From NCBI RefSeq assembly GCF_000017625.1, contig NC_009712.1, forward strand, positions 1,736,001 to 1,800,000: a stretch of DNA of 64,000 nucleotides, given 5' to 3'. The DNA comes from Methanoregula boonei 6A8 (GTDB lineage: Archaea; Halobacteriota; Methanomicrobia; Methanomicrobiales; Methanospirillaceae). Shown in pieces: positions 1 through 8,965 of this stretch. Within the stretch, counting starts at the first letter, position 1, and the number at the start of each line of letters is the position of its first letter. The notes beneath the pieces are model-generated. The model was not told the origin of the DNA. It did not search any database and saw nothing but the letters and a program-made list of their open reading frames with translations. The position numbers and the translations under genes were made by a program.

Positions 1-328
1 CCCCCCATTCAAAGAAGGTCATCTGGCTGCCCGCATCGTCAGTAAACATAAAGGCTGTCGGCGTATGCGTGCCGGGGACCTCGAAAAACTGCCGGCGGAT
101 ACCCAGCCCGTCCATCCATTTTTCATAAGCACTGCCGGAAAAGTCGTCACCGACACAGGAATGAAGCGTCACCTGTTCACCAAGGGTAGCGATCCCTGCC
201 GCAATATTGGCTGCACCGCCACCGAAAAAAACCTGACGGTCTGTGATATGGGTGGACTTGTTGGGCTCCGGGAGGTGATGTACCTTTGAGATATGATCGA
301 CCGCGGTGTGGCCTACTACATGGATCAT
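1..328 (-). CDS. PfkB/ribokinase-family sugar or nucleoside kinase, N-terminal part
   Basis: About 109 N-terminal residues are visible; the rest lies beyond the left edge. The protein begins [13 protein letters not shown] and has the glycine-rich [10 protein letters not shown] stretch at residues 34-43 followed by GDDFSG, the typical substrate-binding start of PfkB-family kinases, which phosphorylate sugars or nucleosides with ATP. The C-terminal DTxGAGD catalytic motif is outside the window, so the substrate cannot be judged. The start overlaps the stop of the upstream DUF555 gene as ATGA, so the two are probably translationally coupled. Confidence 0.85.
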   Translation of the reverse strand, partial: MIHVVGHTAVDHISKVHHLPEPNKSTHITDRQVFFGGGAANIAAGIATLGEQVTLHSCVGDDFSGSAYEKWMDGLGIRRQFFEVPGTHTPTAFMFTDDAGSQMTFFEWG

Positions 329-663
329 AGTTCCTGCACATCCAGCAGCTTCAACGGGATCTCGTGAAGGGCTTTCCCGATCACCGATTTTGCAATCCGG
401 CTGGCGTGCTCCTTTGACTCGGCACGGAACACTTTCATCTCCAGGATAAGGCCCACGAGCGCGGTATCGGCAACAACAATGGCGCTGGAGAGTTCCCGCT
501 CGCAGAACGGGCAGGCAAGCATACCTGCCTCGACCTCGACAAACTTCGCCGAGGGATTAAGGCGTTTTCCCGCCTCACTGATCGCGATCCCGATTGCATC
601 GTCAAGCGTCTTTGCTTCCTTGATATACCACGCTGATTCAAGAGTTACCAGATAGTCAGGCAT
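325..663 (-). CDS. DUF555 (UPF0212) family protein
   Basis: A 112-residue protein that I recognise as the archaeal DUF555/UPF0212 family, known mostly from methanogens and without an established function. It carries a CPFC pair at residues 51-54 inside an otherwise mixed alpha/beta sequence, which could bind a metal. It sits between the nitroreductase (25 bases upstream) and the PfkB-type kinase, whose start codon overlaps its stop. Length is normal for the family. No function is claimed. Confidence 0.8.
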   Translation of the reverse strand: MPDYLVTLESAWYIKEAKTLDDAIGIAISEAGKRLNPSAKFVEVEAGMLACPFCERELSSAIVVADTALVGLILEMKVFRAESKEHASRIAKSVIGKALHEIPLKLLDVQEL

Positions 664-687
664 AATGTTCTCCCCTGCTCTTTTCCA

Positions 688-1215
688 TTACCATGTCTCA
701 TAATGGAGGTGCTCCCCGATCTCCATGCGCCCGGCACGCCGGGACGGCTCACGGCCGTACCCGGTTGCAAGGAGCGCAAGCGGCCGCACGTGCGGGGGAA
801 GATCAAGGATCTCCCGCACGTCATCCTCCTCAAATGCGCCGGTCCAGCAGGAGGACAGGCCATGGGAATGGGCTGCAAGCATCATGTATGTGCAGGCAAT
901 CGTAGCGTCCTGCACCGCGTACAGGATACCCCGTTCCCCGTACTGGGACATCGAACGCACGTAATTGGCACATACTACAAAAAGGGCCGGGGCAGCGCCC
1001 ACATGCTCCTGCCCGAATGCCGCTTTTGCAAGCGCAAACCGGGCCTCGGCATCGGTCACCACCACAACATCCCATGCTTCAAGATTGCCGGCACTGGGAG
1101 CTGTACCGGCACAGGAAACAATATACGAGATCTCATCTTCACAAAGCGCGGTCTCCTGGAAGTCGCGCACCGAAACCCGGCCGGAAACAAATTTTTTGAA
1201 ATCAGAGGAGTCCAT
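688..1215 (-). CDS. nitroreductase-family FMN protein
   Basis: A 175-residue nitroreductase-fold protein. The N-terminal RVSVRDF (residues 13-19) and APSAGNLEAWD (about 39-49) are the usual FMN phosphate and isoalloxazine contact regions, and the C-terminal half has the LLATGYG-type strand. Such enzymes reduce nitro groups, quinones or flavins with NAD(P)H; the substrate is unknown here. I chose the ATG at 1215, which overlaps the end of the upstream gene, because the family homology begins there and the longer reading frame upstream adds an arginine-rich non-homologous segment. Confidence 0.85.
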   Translation of the reverse strand: MDSSDFKKFVSGRVSVRDFQETALCEDEISYIVSCAGTAPSAGNLEAWDVVVVTDAEARFALAKAAFGQEHVGAAPALFVVCANYVRSMSQYGERGILYAVQDATIACTYMMLAAHSHGLSSCWTGAFEEDDVREILDLPPHVRPLALLATGYGREPSRRAGRMEIGEHLHYETW

Positions 1216-1567
1216 GAAGAGAGAGCACCTGCCATGCATTCTGCGCCGGGGTGGTCGTAGCGCTGATGGCCTGAGCAAGTTTCTCTGTGGCCTGCTCAGG
1301 GCGATCCCCTTCCACAAGCGAGATCGCCTCGTTTATGGCATTGACCGCCTTTCCAAAATCTGCAAGTCCCGTGCTCTTCTCGGCAAATGCCACCTCTGTC
1401 CTTACCTGTTCCATGAGGAGGAGGAGCATCTTTTTGCCGCCGCTCTTCTGGGTATCAGGAAAACCGGTAAGTGCGACGCAAAGCTGGGAGACTACGATCA
1501 GTTCGGATTTTGCCCGCTCACCGAACTGGAAACTGTTCACTGCGGTCGGAAGATCCATACTCACCAT
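1202..1567 (-). CDS. conserved hypothetical helical protein
   Basis: A 121-residue protein of unknown function. It is predicted to be almost entirely helical, with no membrane segment and no cysteine cluster beyond a single Cys near residue 30. It overlaps the nitroreductase start by 14 bases, which supports a real coupled gene. A second ATG nine bases in (1558) is an equally possible start. I do not recognise the family. The 150 bases upstream hold no other gene and separate it from the RGG-rich gene. Confidence 0.6.
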   Translation of the reverse strand: MVSMDLPTAVNSFQFGERAKSELIVVSQLCVALTGFPDTQKSGGKKMLLLLMEQVRTEVAFAEKSTGLADFGKAVNAINEAISLVEGDRPEQATEKLAQAISATTTPAQNAWQVLSLHGLL

Positions 1568-1720
1568 GGTTTCTGGAGATAAATGATAATTATGATTCGG
1601 ATGTTTCCGGCCAGACCCCGGATATAATACCCGGCCGCATAAAACACAAAAAAATGTCCATGACGGGGCGTTGCCCCGTTATTTGCCGCCGGTCATGCAC
1701 AATCCCGGCTGCAGTTCACC

Positions 1721-2056
1721 TTATTTTCCGGATTTTGCCTTTGCGCCCAGGGCGGAGACTTTTGCCCTGCGCATGCGCCGGCGGATGAGCGGGCTTGCCG
1801 TGGATTCGTTCATGCCTGAGCCACCGGACCGGTCGCCTCCGCGCCTTCCGCCGCGGCCGCCGCGCCGTGCCCCGCCACCCCGGCCACCGCGCTGCTCTTC
1901 GGCTGCGGCCTGATCGATCTTCTTTAAGTTGATACTGGACTTGAACCGCTGGTTGGGTCCCGGGCTCTTGCGCTCCCCTTCCTTTTTGGGAACGAGCCGG
2001 ATCTGGCCCTTGACGCCTTTAACCTGTGACCAGAGGGTTGTACCTGTCTTGCCCAT
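1721..2056 (-). CDS. small basic RGG-rich protein (DUF5350-like)
   Basis: A 111-residue, very basic protein. The first ~60 residues (MGKTGTTLWSQVKGVKGQIR onward) form a compact conserved-looking region. Residues ~70-92 are an RGG/GGR repeat tract like those of RNA-binding proteins, followed by a basic tail. I believe it belongs to the methanogen DUF5350 family, but this is from memory. The start at 2056 has a GGAG ribosome site nine bases upstream; a longer frame adds residues with no such support. Role probably in nucleic-acid binding (inference). Confidence 0.6.
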   Translation of the reverse strand: MGKTGTTLWSQVKGVKGQIRLVPKKEGERKSPGPNQRFKSSINLKKIDQAAAEEQRGGRGGGARRGGRGGRRGGDRSGGSGMNESTASPLIRRRMRRAKVSALGAKAKSGK

Positions 2057-2138
2057 AAACGTGAACTCCTTATCTAATTCTGCCGTGCCGCAGATAAAGG
2101 TTGGGGAGAATCCGTCCCCCTTTTTTTTAAAAACACAC

Positions 2139-2870
2139 TCACTCTGCCGGTTTCTGTGCATCCACGCAGATATTGTACGTCAGCTGGGGGATCCTGCGCT
2201 CGATAAACGGCTCCATCCGCTGTGCAAGATTGAAAAGAGGGTCACCCATGTCGATATGGGCAAACGAGCACCAGCTGACCTTTACATTGCAGAAGCCGGC
2301 ACGGGAAAAGAGTGCCCTCATATCCTCTTCGTCATAGTAATGTTCGCCGAAATCCTTCATGACCACATGGGGGATCCGGATCTTCTCGCTTACCTTGTAG
2401 AGAACCGGAATGCCGCTCGTGAGCAGTTTTTTCCCCAGCGTACAGATCGAGATCGCCCCACCGGGGCGCATCACCCGGTACGCCTCGTTGAGCATGGATT
2501 CAGGATCCCGCACATAGCTGAAAACAAGAAGGCTCGCAACAGCATCAAACGAGTTATCGCGGAACGGAAGAGATTCGCCGGTCCCAAGGGTGAAACCGCA
2601 ACAGCTGCATCGCCTGCGTGCCCGCTCGATCATGTTCCTGCTGAGATCAATGCCTACAGCGGAACCGCCATGGTGGAGGTATTTTTCCACAAAAAGGCCG
2701 GTACCACAACCAATATCAAGGAGAGCCCCACCCCGGGGGAGTGCCTCCATTACATGACGGCTGATGCGGGTATGGTACGTCCTGCCGCGGGGGTGGTCGT
2801 AGTGGAGATCGTATACCTCAGCAATTTCATCGTAATGCTGCTGGATCTTCTCCCGTTTTGCAACTGTCAT
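2139..2870 (-). CDS. class I SAM-dependent methyltransferase (UbiE/Methyltransf_11 type)
   Basis: A 243-residue methyltransferase. LLDIGCGTGLFVEKY is motif I for SAM binding, GIDLS is motif II with its acidic ribose contact, and YRVMRPGG is the usual post-motif III segment. The acceptor substrate is unknown. The start at 2870 has a strong GGAG site and lies one base after the stop of the RFC-like gene, so they form one transcription unit. A cysteine-rich RRRCSCCGF segment sits after motif II, which is uncommon in the family. Confidence 0.8.
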   Translation of the reverse strand: MTVAKREKIQQHYDEIAEVYDLHYDHPRGRTYHTRISRHVMEALPRGGALLDIGCGTGLFVEKYLHHGGSAVGIDLSRNMIERARRRCSCCGFTLGTGESLPFRDNSFDAVASLLVFSYVRDPESMLNEAYRVMRPGGAISICTLGKKLLTSGIPVLYKVSEKIRIPHVVMKDFGEHYYDEEDMRALFSRAGFCNVKVSWCSFAHIDMGDPLFNLAQRMEPFIERRIPQLTYNICVDAQKPAE

Positions 2871-2871
2871 T

Positions 2872-3867
2872 TTAAAAAATCTCCTTAAGACCGGTGGCAA
2901 AGGCATCGATCTGGACATATTCGTTGTTCGCGTGTCCGAGCCGGGCATCTGCTCCAGCAAGGGCGGTCGCGAGGAGCGGATGGTTGTACTCCCTCCGGGC
3001 CACAGACCGGATCTCCGAGAGAACCTCACGGCCCGAGAGCCCGTAATCGATCATCAGGGCTTCGAGCTGCCGGATCCCTCCCCTGACATCACCATCCCTG
3101 ATGAGAAGGATGGCTCCTGCGGCAACGGTCTCGGTCTCCGACTGTGACAGCGCGGCAAGGCCGTTACATGTACCGGCGCCGGAGACTGCCTGAAGGAGCA
3201 GGATTCCCCGGCGCAGGTCACCCTGCGCGGCCTCGGCAATCAGCTCAATATCGTCATCGGTGCATGCGGCCTGCATTCCCTGCGTCTCCCGGACCCGGAT
3301 AGATCTCAGCTGTGCGGCAATCACGTGGGCCGGCAGGGGTGCAAAGAAGAGCGGGAGGCAGCGGGAGCTGATTGCCGGGATGATCGCGCTCGGGTTGGTA
3401 GTGGAAAAGACAAAACGGCAGGTGCTGCTGTACCGCTCCATGATCCGGCGCAGTCCCTGCTGGGCATCCCGGGAAAGGGCATGCGCATCCTCAAAGACCA
3501 TCAGCTTGAAACCGGCATCCAGCGGGCGCATCGAGGCATACCACTTCAGGATGTACTTGAAGTTGACAATCAGGCTCTGGCCTTTCTGGTACAGGTGGGC
3601 ATACCGCTCGTCCTCCTCAAAGACCTTTTTACCCTGGGAGAAGATATCTGCGGTCTGGAAGATCGTGGTATTTGCTTCCCAGTTTTCCCCATAAAGTTCG
3701 CCGGCAAAACATCGGATCGCTGCACTTTTCCCGGTCCCGTGCGGGCCGGCAAGCAGCAGGTGCGGCGCGTTTTTTGAAGCAGCACAGGATGTAAGAAGTG
3801 CGGTGACCCGGTCCTGTCCTACAATATCGGAGAACTGTGACGGGCGGTAACGTTCAGTCCAGAGCAT
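2872..3867 (-). CDS. RFC small-subunit paralogue with degenerate Walker B
   Basis: A 331-residue AAA+ protein related to the clamp-loader small subunit; it begins MLWTERYRPSQFSDIVGQD like RfcS. The P-loop GPHGTGKS (41-48) is intact and an SSRC arginine-finger motif (167-170) is kept. The Walker B reads FEDAH (125-129) where the canonical RfcS in this window has LDEAD, and the sensor-1 asparagine region is STTN rather than SCN. A longer, divergent segment (~70-115) replaces the NASDERG region. It probably serves as a second RFC subunit with weak or no hydrolysis (inference). The gene overlaps the phosphopantoate ligase end by 14 bases. Confidence 0.8.
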   Translation of the reverse strand: MLWTERYRPSQFSDIVGQDRVTALLTSCAASKNAPHLLLAGPHGTGKSAAIRCFAGELYGENWEANTTIFQTADIFSQGKKVFEEDERYAHLYQKGQSLIVNFKYILKWYASMRPLDAGFKLMVFEDAHALSRDAQQGLRRIMERYSSTCRFVFSTTNPSAIIPAISSRCLPLFFAPLPAHVIAAQLRSIRVRETQGMQAACTDDDIELIAEAAQGDLRRGILLLQAVSGAGTCNGLAALSQSETETVAAGAILLIRDGDVRGGIRQLEALMIDYGLSGREVLSEIRSVARREYNHPLLATALAGADARLGHANNEYVQIDAFATGLKEIF

Positions 3868-4585
3868 GAGAAAGCCTCCCTGCCATTTCGATTCCCGCCT
3901 CTTTGAGAAAAACGCGGTTGTCCAGCATGGCCACCAGCTCACGGCACTCTTCCGCGCTCAGGGTAGCACAGGCTTCCGCAATGAGCGGCAGGGCCCGGGT
4001 CACTTCGTCCACAATGGTCAGCGTTGCCGTCCGTGCAGTACGGGAGAGGGGATTAAGATCGATCGCGATCACCTTTTTTCCCATCTCCACAAGGACACCG
4101 CACCGATCCCCGTCTTCGAGGGGGACAAGGACGACATCGGCCCTGTACATCCCGTCACGCCGGCACCAGGCCCGGTCATGCGAGAGCGGGAGCAGGCGTT
4201 CTGCTTCACCGGAAAAGACATCCGCTCCTGCATCGCAAAGCAGGGATTCTATCTGCGCCACACGCTCAGGGGTCCGGTGGAAAAGGTTGACCTCGACAAG
4301 GGCTCCGCTTGCCTTCTGGAGCCCGGCAATCTCGCGGGCGGCCAAGGCCGCCGTATTGCCGTTTACCGAGATAACCGGGTAGCGGGCAGTACGGAGCAGG
4401 GCCGCCGCCACACGGGCGGCCCGTCGTGCACTGTCGCTTGTCTTTTCCCCGAGCAGGTAATCGAACGCCTCGCCGCGACCATGGGAGATGAGACCTTCCC
4501 ATGAGACAATTCCCGATCGTGCACACTCTGCAAGGTGCTCCCGGGTGACAAGCGACTGGTACCGCGGATGGTCGTGCGGGATCAT
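3854..4585 (-). CDS. 4-phosphopantoate--beta-alanine ligase
   Basis: A 243-residue protein of the archaeal phosphopantothenate synthetase family (DUF137). It joins 4-phosphopantoate and beta-alanine with ATP to give 4'-phosphopantothenate, replacing the bacterial PanC/CoaA order. VISVNGNTAALAAREI (71-86) is the conserved nucleotide-binding region, and GKKVIAIDLNPLSRTA is the late conserved motif. The start overlaps the pantoate kinase stop as ATGA, so the two consecutive steps of the pathway are encoded by coupled genes. Length matches the family. Confidence 0.9.
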   Translation of the reverse strand: MIPHDHPRYQSLVTREHLAECARSGIVSWEGLISHGRGEAFDYLLGEKTSDSARRAARVAAALLRTARYPVISVNGNTAALAAREIAGLQKASGALVEVNLFHRTPERVAQIESLLCDAGADVFSGEAERLLPLSHDRAWCRRDGMYRADVVLVPLEDGDRCGVLVEMGKKVIAIDLNPLSRTARTATLTIVDEVTRALPLIAEACATLSAEECRELVAMLDNRVFLKEAGIEMAGRLSHALD

Positions 4586-5448
4586 GCTGCACCCTCGACG
4601 ATATGCACACCGGCTTTGGCCATATCCATGGGGTATACTTCACCAAACGACCGGAGCACCGTACTGGCACGTTTTCCACAGGCAAAAACGCCATCGCCAA
4701 GCATCGTCATTGCGGCAAGAACACCCTGGCGGTCGCATTCCTCGAGCACACGTCGCACCGCTACGGTCTCAAGCCCGCTTGCAGCCGAGAATTCCCGGCA
4801 GCAGGTAAAAAATTCCACAACGTTTTCCGGCTGCTTTTCCGGGAATGCAGCAGCCACCTGTGCCATCCGGGCCGGGGATCCCAATACATCGGGTGTACGG
4901 ATCGGGCCAAAACTGACTGCACAGACCGGAGTATCAACGTCGAAGCTCCGCAGGATCGTACCGTGGATGCCCGGGTCGGTCCGTACCACCCGTCCGCCAC
5001 CCTGGCAGGCGGCAACATCACCAAGGCCGGTCCGGAACAGGACCTCGGTCTCGTGGGCCCGCTCTGCAATCCCGTCTGCGCCGAGCCTGAGGTCCAGCAG
5101 GTGGTCGGCAGCGGCAAGTGTTGAAAGCAGCGCCGCGGCAGAGAGACCAAAACCGGCACTGATAGGAAGCCGGCAGATGGTTTCAACGGCAACCGTAACG
5201 CCCAGCTGGTCCAGTGCGTATGTGAGAGGAGAGGACTCGCGGGAGATCTCCCGTATCGTCCCATCAGCGCACCGGTTCCGCACAAGAACGGAGGAACGGG
5301 CAGCAGATTTTACCGTGGCAGTCACTCCCTCACTTATCACGATACCGGCGCCGATGCTCCCTGTTGTTGACGGATTGGATCCGTCCACCCTCTTGAAGTA
5401 ACCGGAGATATGGCCGGGGCAGAACACTGTCACGGATGCCGCTGTCAT
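4582..5448 (-). CDS. pantoate kinase (GHMP family)
   Basis: A 288-residue GHMP-superfamily kinase. PISAGFGLSAAALLST (95-110) is the glycine/serine-rich ATP loop, and the N-terminal CPGHISGYF is typical of archaeal pantoate kinase. It phosphorylates pantoate with ATP to 4-phosphopantoate, the step before the coupled ligase gene. Its place between coaBC and the ligase gene makes the assignment firm. The start at 5448 leaves a 42-base gap to coaBC. Confidence 0.9.
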   Translation of the reverse strand: MTAASVTVFCPGHISGYFKRVDGSNPSTTGSIGAGIVISEGVTATVKSAARSSVLVRNRCADGTIREISRESSPLTYALDQLGVTVAVETICRLPISAGFGLSAAALLSTLAAADHLLDLRLGADGIAERAHETEVLFRTGLGDVAACQGGGRVVRTDPGIHGTILRSFDVDTPVCAVSFGPIRTPDVLGSPARMAQVAAAFPEKQPENVVEFFTCCREFSAASGLETVAVRRVLEECDRQGVLAAMTMLGDGVFACGKRASTVLRSFGEVYPMDMAKAGVHIVEGAA

Positions 5449-5490
5449 GGCAGTCAGGTACCTGTCATATCAATTGGTGGCCCGGCGCTA

Positions 5491-6684
5491 TTAGGAATTG
5501 TGCTGCCGGGAACGTGGGGCGGCAGTATCCTTCTTTATCCCTTCAAGGATGGCATCCCAGATCCGGGCGGCGATCGCCTCTTTTGTGCCGGAAACGGCGG
5601 TGCCGGCCTTTGCCCTGCCAGACAGGATGCGATACGAACCGTCCGCACATCCCATGCTCTCAGGCGTATTGGTCACCACCATCCATGCACCGCGCGCAAG
5701 AAATGCCCGTGCCTCCGGGAGGGGATCTCTTGCGATCTTGAATGCAACCACCCGGGTCTTCCTTTCTGCCAGAAGTGTATCGATCAGCTTTGGAATCGGC
5801 GCGAGATCAAGAGTGACACGTTTCCCGCTTTTGATCTTCCCCTGAACCTTTTCCGGGGCAAAATCCGAGATTGCCGCTGCGCTGATATAAATGTCGGGAT
5901 GCCTCTTTTTCAGGTACCGGGTGACTGCTGCCCGCATGTCCCGGGCCGTTTCCACGGGAACATTCTCTACGCAGGGCAGGGAACCGTTGTGGACAAGGGT
6001 GACCTCTGCTCCGAGACGGTACGCTGCAAGCGCGAGCTCCTTGCCCATCCTCCCGCTCGACCGGGTGGTGAGCACCCGGACATCGTCCACGGGTTCCCGG
6101 CAGGCACCACCCGTGATGAGCACGTTTTTTCCGGCAAGCGGCTTTCCGATGAGGGTCCGTTCGCACCGGAGCACAATCTCGTCAATATCGGCGATCTTTG
6201 CCTTCTCTTCTTCTATCCGGGGACCCACAAAACCAACGCCCCACGATACAAGGGTTTCGATATTCTTCACCACCGCCGGGTGGCGGTACATGCTGTGGTG
6301 CATGGCAGGAACAGTGAGAACCGGCATCCCGCTCCCAAGTGCGGTCGTGGCAAACGTAGTGACCGGGGTATCATCGATCCCGCATGCGATCTTCCCGAGC
6401 GTGTTTGCCGTGCAGGGTGCCACAAGGAGGAGCGAAGCGCTCCCTCCATCACCGCAGTACGTCACGTGCTCGACAAGACCCGTGATCCGGGTAATCGCAG
6501 GCCTGCCGCTCGCATACGTGAGCGCATCGGGATGGATAATCCCCTGCGCTGCCGCGCTCATCACCGGCTGGACCGTGGCCCCTTTCCTGCGCAGCGCATG
6601 GACCAGTTTTACCGTTTCAACCGCTGCGATACTCCCGGTGACAGCAAGCACGATCTCTTTTCCGGCAAGGGTCTTCTGAGTCAT
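5491..6684 (-). CDS. coaBC: bifunctional CoaBC (phosphopantothenoylcysteine decarboxylase / phosphopantothenate--cysteine ligase)
   Basis: A 397-residue fusion. The first ~180 residues are the FMN-dependent CoaC decarboxylase (VTGSIAAVE near 15, PCTANT at 90-95, PAMHHSMYRHP near 126), and residues ~185-397 are the CoaB ligase (VLITGGACREPVDDVR near 188, SSGRMG near 210). It converts 4'-phosphopantothenate plus cysteine to 4'-phosphopantetheine. The ATG at 6684 overlaps the tRNA-modification gene stop as ATGA and was preferred over an upstream in-frame start. Together with the next two genes it covers most of the central CoA pathway. Confidence 0.93.
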   Translation of the reverse strand: MTQKTLAGKEIVLAVTGSIAAVETVKLVHALRRKGATVQPVMSAAAQGIIHPDALTYASGRPAITRITGLVEHVTYCGDGGSASLLLVAPCTANTLGKIACGIDDTPVTTFATTALGSGMPVLTVPAMHHSMYRHPAVVKNIETLVSWGVGFVGPRIEEEKAKIADIDEIVLRCERTLIGKPLAGKNVLITGGACREPVDDVRVLTTRSSGRMGKELALAAYRLGAEVTLVHNGSLPCVENVPVETARDMRAAVTRYLKKRHPDIYISAAAISDFAPEKVQGKIKSGKRVTLDLAPIPKLIDTLLAERKTRVVAFKIARDPLPEARAFLARGAWMVVTNTPESMGCADGSYRILSGRAKAGTAVSGTKEAIAARIWDAILEGIKKDTAAPRSRQHNS

Positions 6685-7559
6685 GACAGGGTCACATCCT
6701 GCACGATATGCCATTCGTGCGGGCGGTATTTCTTTACCTTATGTACATTGATTGAGGGAGAAAAACCTGCGCCCTCCGCAAGATCCTGTATTGTCCCGGA
6801 TACATCACCGATGCTGTGCACATGGATCACGCTTCTCCCATGGACATGGGAAAAAACTGCGGGCAGCATAGTTACGGCATCGAAGTGTCCCATCACTACC
6901 CGGTCGTACGTGCCGGAGAGATGTACACGACAGTCCCCACAGGAAACCTGTACTCGGCCGGCAAGGCCGTTTGCCGCAATATTGCGTTCCAGGTACGCAC
7001 AGGCTACCGGGTTGATCTCCATGGCATGGACTTTCGCCCCGCTACCGGCCATCGGGATAGCGAAGTACCCGATGCCGGCAAACATATCTGCCACCCGGGC
7101 ACCGGCCGGACTTTCACGGACGAGCCGGGCCATCCGCATTTTTTCGTCCCGGTTTCCCTGCGCAAACATCACCCGGCCGGGATCGAGATAGTATGTATAC
7201 CCCTCCTCCCGGTGACAGACCTCTCCTGCACTGCCCCACAGGATCTCGGTCACCGGTGTCCGGGTGACCCCGTCAAGCGATTCGATCCAGAGCACCCCGC
7301 GCGGGTGCCGGAACCGGACAATTCCTGCAACCTCTTTTTCTGCAGGCCGGTCCCCACGCACGACCGCCACGTCGCCCAGCATGAAATAACCCCTGCCAGC
7401 GTATGCGTGGCGTTCCGGGATCTCGCGGTCGAAAGCAAATCCTTCCCTGACCGGTACCCAGGCAGTTTCCCCTTCAACGTAGGGGTGCCGGGTCAGGTCA
7501 ACCCACACCTCACCGCTCACGGCACCCAGCCGATCTGTCCGGACTTCCCGTACCCGCAT
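6681..7559 (-). CDS. Trm5/TYW2-family tRNA-modifying transferase, probably Taw2
   Basis: A 292-residue class I SAM-binding protein of the Trm5/TYW2 family. VADMFAGIGYFAIPMA (156-171) is SAM motif I, and MEINPVAC (180-187) is motif II. At the position where Trm5 methylases have an NPP-type motif this protein reads DRVVMGHFDA (219-228), as I recall for Taw2, the aminocarboxypropyltransferase that extends the wyosine base at G37 of tRNA-Phe. That subfamily choice is an inference; a Trm5-like m1G37 methylase is the alternative. Confidence 0.75.
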   Translation of the reverse strand: MRVREVRTDRLGAVSGEVWVDLTRHPYVEGETAWVPVREGFAFDREIPERHAYAGRGYFMLGDVAVVRGDRPAEKEVAGIVRFRHPRGVLWIESLDGVTRTPVTEILWGSAGEVCHREEGYTYYLDPGRVMFAQGNRDEKMRMARLVRESPAGARVADMFAGIGYFAIPMAGSGAKVHAMEINPVACAYLERNIAANGLAGRVQVSCGDCRVHLSGTYDRVVMGHFDAVTMLPAVFSHVHGRSVIHVHSIGDVSGTIQDLAEGAGFSPSINVHKVKKYRPHEWHIVQDVTLS

Positions 7560-7575
7560 AGGATTACCCGGGAAC

Positions 7576-8619
7576 TTACCGCATCACGACCATTGTGTCG
7601 CCATCGCGGAGCACCTGCACATTCTCCCCTGCGCTCACCGCCATCCACTGACGTTCCGTGACCTCGATGGTTGCACCTGTTGCCGGATCAAGGAGCCCAA
7701 ACATCCCGTGCGCAATATATGCCACAAGCGCCGGCACGGCGTTTCTTGCATTGCCCACCAGCCGCACGATATCTTCCTCTTTTACCGTCCGGTTCCTGCC
7801 CTCATAGAGATCAAATACCCGGATTGTGCGGGAATCCGACTGCTCAATCTCCGCGTAGGTCCGGGGCAGCTTTACCACATCATGCCGCTGGTACCGGGGC
7901 AGCCGGACAAGATACGTGATCCGGAAGAGCTGCCGCCCGTTCTTCTCGCCGACCAGTTTTGGGTGGGTCGTATACCTCCCGCCAAGCTGCGCCGTGATCC
8001 CCTGCACGATCAAAAGGCCGATATGCTGGGAGCCTACTGTGACATCAAGGCCATCCCGGGTCTCGGCCATATCGGAGATAAACGACAGCCGTTCCCCGCC
8101 CTGCTGGAGCGAGTCCTCGATCTGGGTCGCAATTGCCGCTGCCTTCTGCATTTCAAAGGGGCTCATGTCGCGTCCGTCAGCACGCACCTGCACAATCCCT
8201 TCATAATAACTTCCGGTGATCCGGTTGCACCGGTCGCACTGCTCCCGGTGCCAGGCGATCTCCACGGTGCACTCTTTTTCTACGGGCTGACCGTACAGGG
8301 TTCCGCTGATCTTCAGGTAGGCCCGGGAACGGTTGGAACTAAGCTCGCGGATCCTGACCTCGATCAACCGCTTTTTTACGTCCGGGTGGAAATGCACCGC
8401 GCTGCGTGCCAGATCCGGGGCCAGATCTTCACGCTCCCGGTTCGTATCGGTCCACGTGTTCACCTGCTTTGTTGCCCCGCAGCCGGGGCAGTGGATGCTT
8501 GTTACCCGCGTATCGCAGGTGGCCCACTGCGTGTCCGCTACCCGGCAGGCCGCACAGAGCCCGTCTGAATCTGAAGGTTTGCCGCACTTGGGGCAGAACC
8601 GGTCCTGTATGGAGGTCAT
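7576..8619 (-). CDS. archaeal NMD3-like ribosome biogenesis protein
   Basis: A 347-residue homologue of eukaryotic Nmd3, the 60S export adaptor. The N-terminus has zinc-binding CxxC pairs at residues 9/12, 22/25 and 44/47, plus a later CDRC pair. The rest matches the NMD3 core with an eIF5A-like C-terminal part (RTIRVFDLYEGRNRTVKEED). Archaea have no nucleus, so a role in large-subunit maturation is inferred. I chose the ATG at 8619, which overlaps the DUF424 stop as ATGA. Confidence 0.88.
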   Translation of the reverse strand: MTSIQDRFCPKCGKPSDSDGLCAACRVADTQWATCDTRVTSIHCPGCGATKQVNTWTDTNREREDLAPDLARSAVHFHPDVKKRLIEVRIRELSSNRSRAYLKISGTLYGQPVEKECTVEIAWHREQCDRCNRITGSYYEGIVQVRADGRDMSPFEMQKAAAIATQIEDSLQQGGERLSFISDMAETRDGLDVTVGSQHIGLLIVQGITAQLGGRYTTHPKLVGEKNGRQLFRITYLVRLPRYQRHDVVKLPRTYAEIEQSDSRTIRVFDLYEGRNRTVKEEDIVRLVGNARNAVPALVAYIAHGMFGLLDPATGATIEVTERQWMAVSAGENVQVLRDGDTMVVMR

Positions 8620-8909
8620 AGCCGGTAGATCTGGGCATGCGGGACGCTGCCGATCATGATGCAATCAGCCCGGGTGATCAGTCCCATCTTCACGGCAACC
8701 CCCACGGCACGCTCTCCCATGAGGTTGACGTTGTCTCCCCGCAAAAGGGCTTCAGTGACAGCGGCCTCATCTGCATGCGTAGTGCCGTAGAAGCCCTCAG
8801 TCACCGTGACCCTGAGGTCTCCGTGGGTGATGGTGGTGTTGAGCAGTTCGCGGTCACAGACCGCAACCACATCGCCCATCTCCGGCGAGTGGTGGATTTT
8901 TAAGAACAT
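8616..8909 (-). CDS. DUF424 family protein
   Basis: A 97-residue protein of the archaeal DUF424 family (MFLKIHHSPEMGDVVAVCD start, RGDNVNLMGERAVGVAV core). Its function is not established. Coupling to the NMD3 gene by an ATGA overlap fits the usual suggestion that it works in translation or ribosome assembly, but that is only context. There is no clear ribosome-binding site; 56 bases separate it from the TatD-like gene. Confidence 0.8.
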   Translation of the reverse strand: MFLKIHHSPEMGDVVAVCDRELLNTTITHGDLRVTVTEGFYGTTHADEAAVTEALLRGDNVNLMGERAVGVAVKMGLITRADCIMIGSVPHAQIYRL

Positions 8910-8965
8910 TAATCAGATCGTTTGCAGGGCTGACCTGATAAAAGATGGGAAGGCAACCGGTGCAT

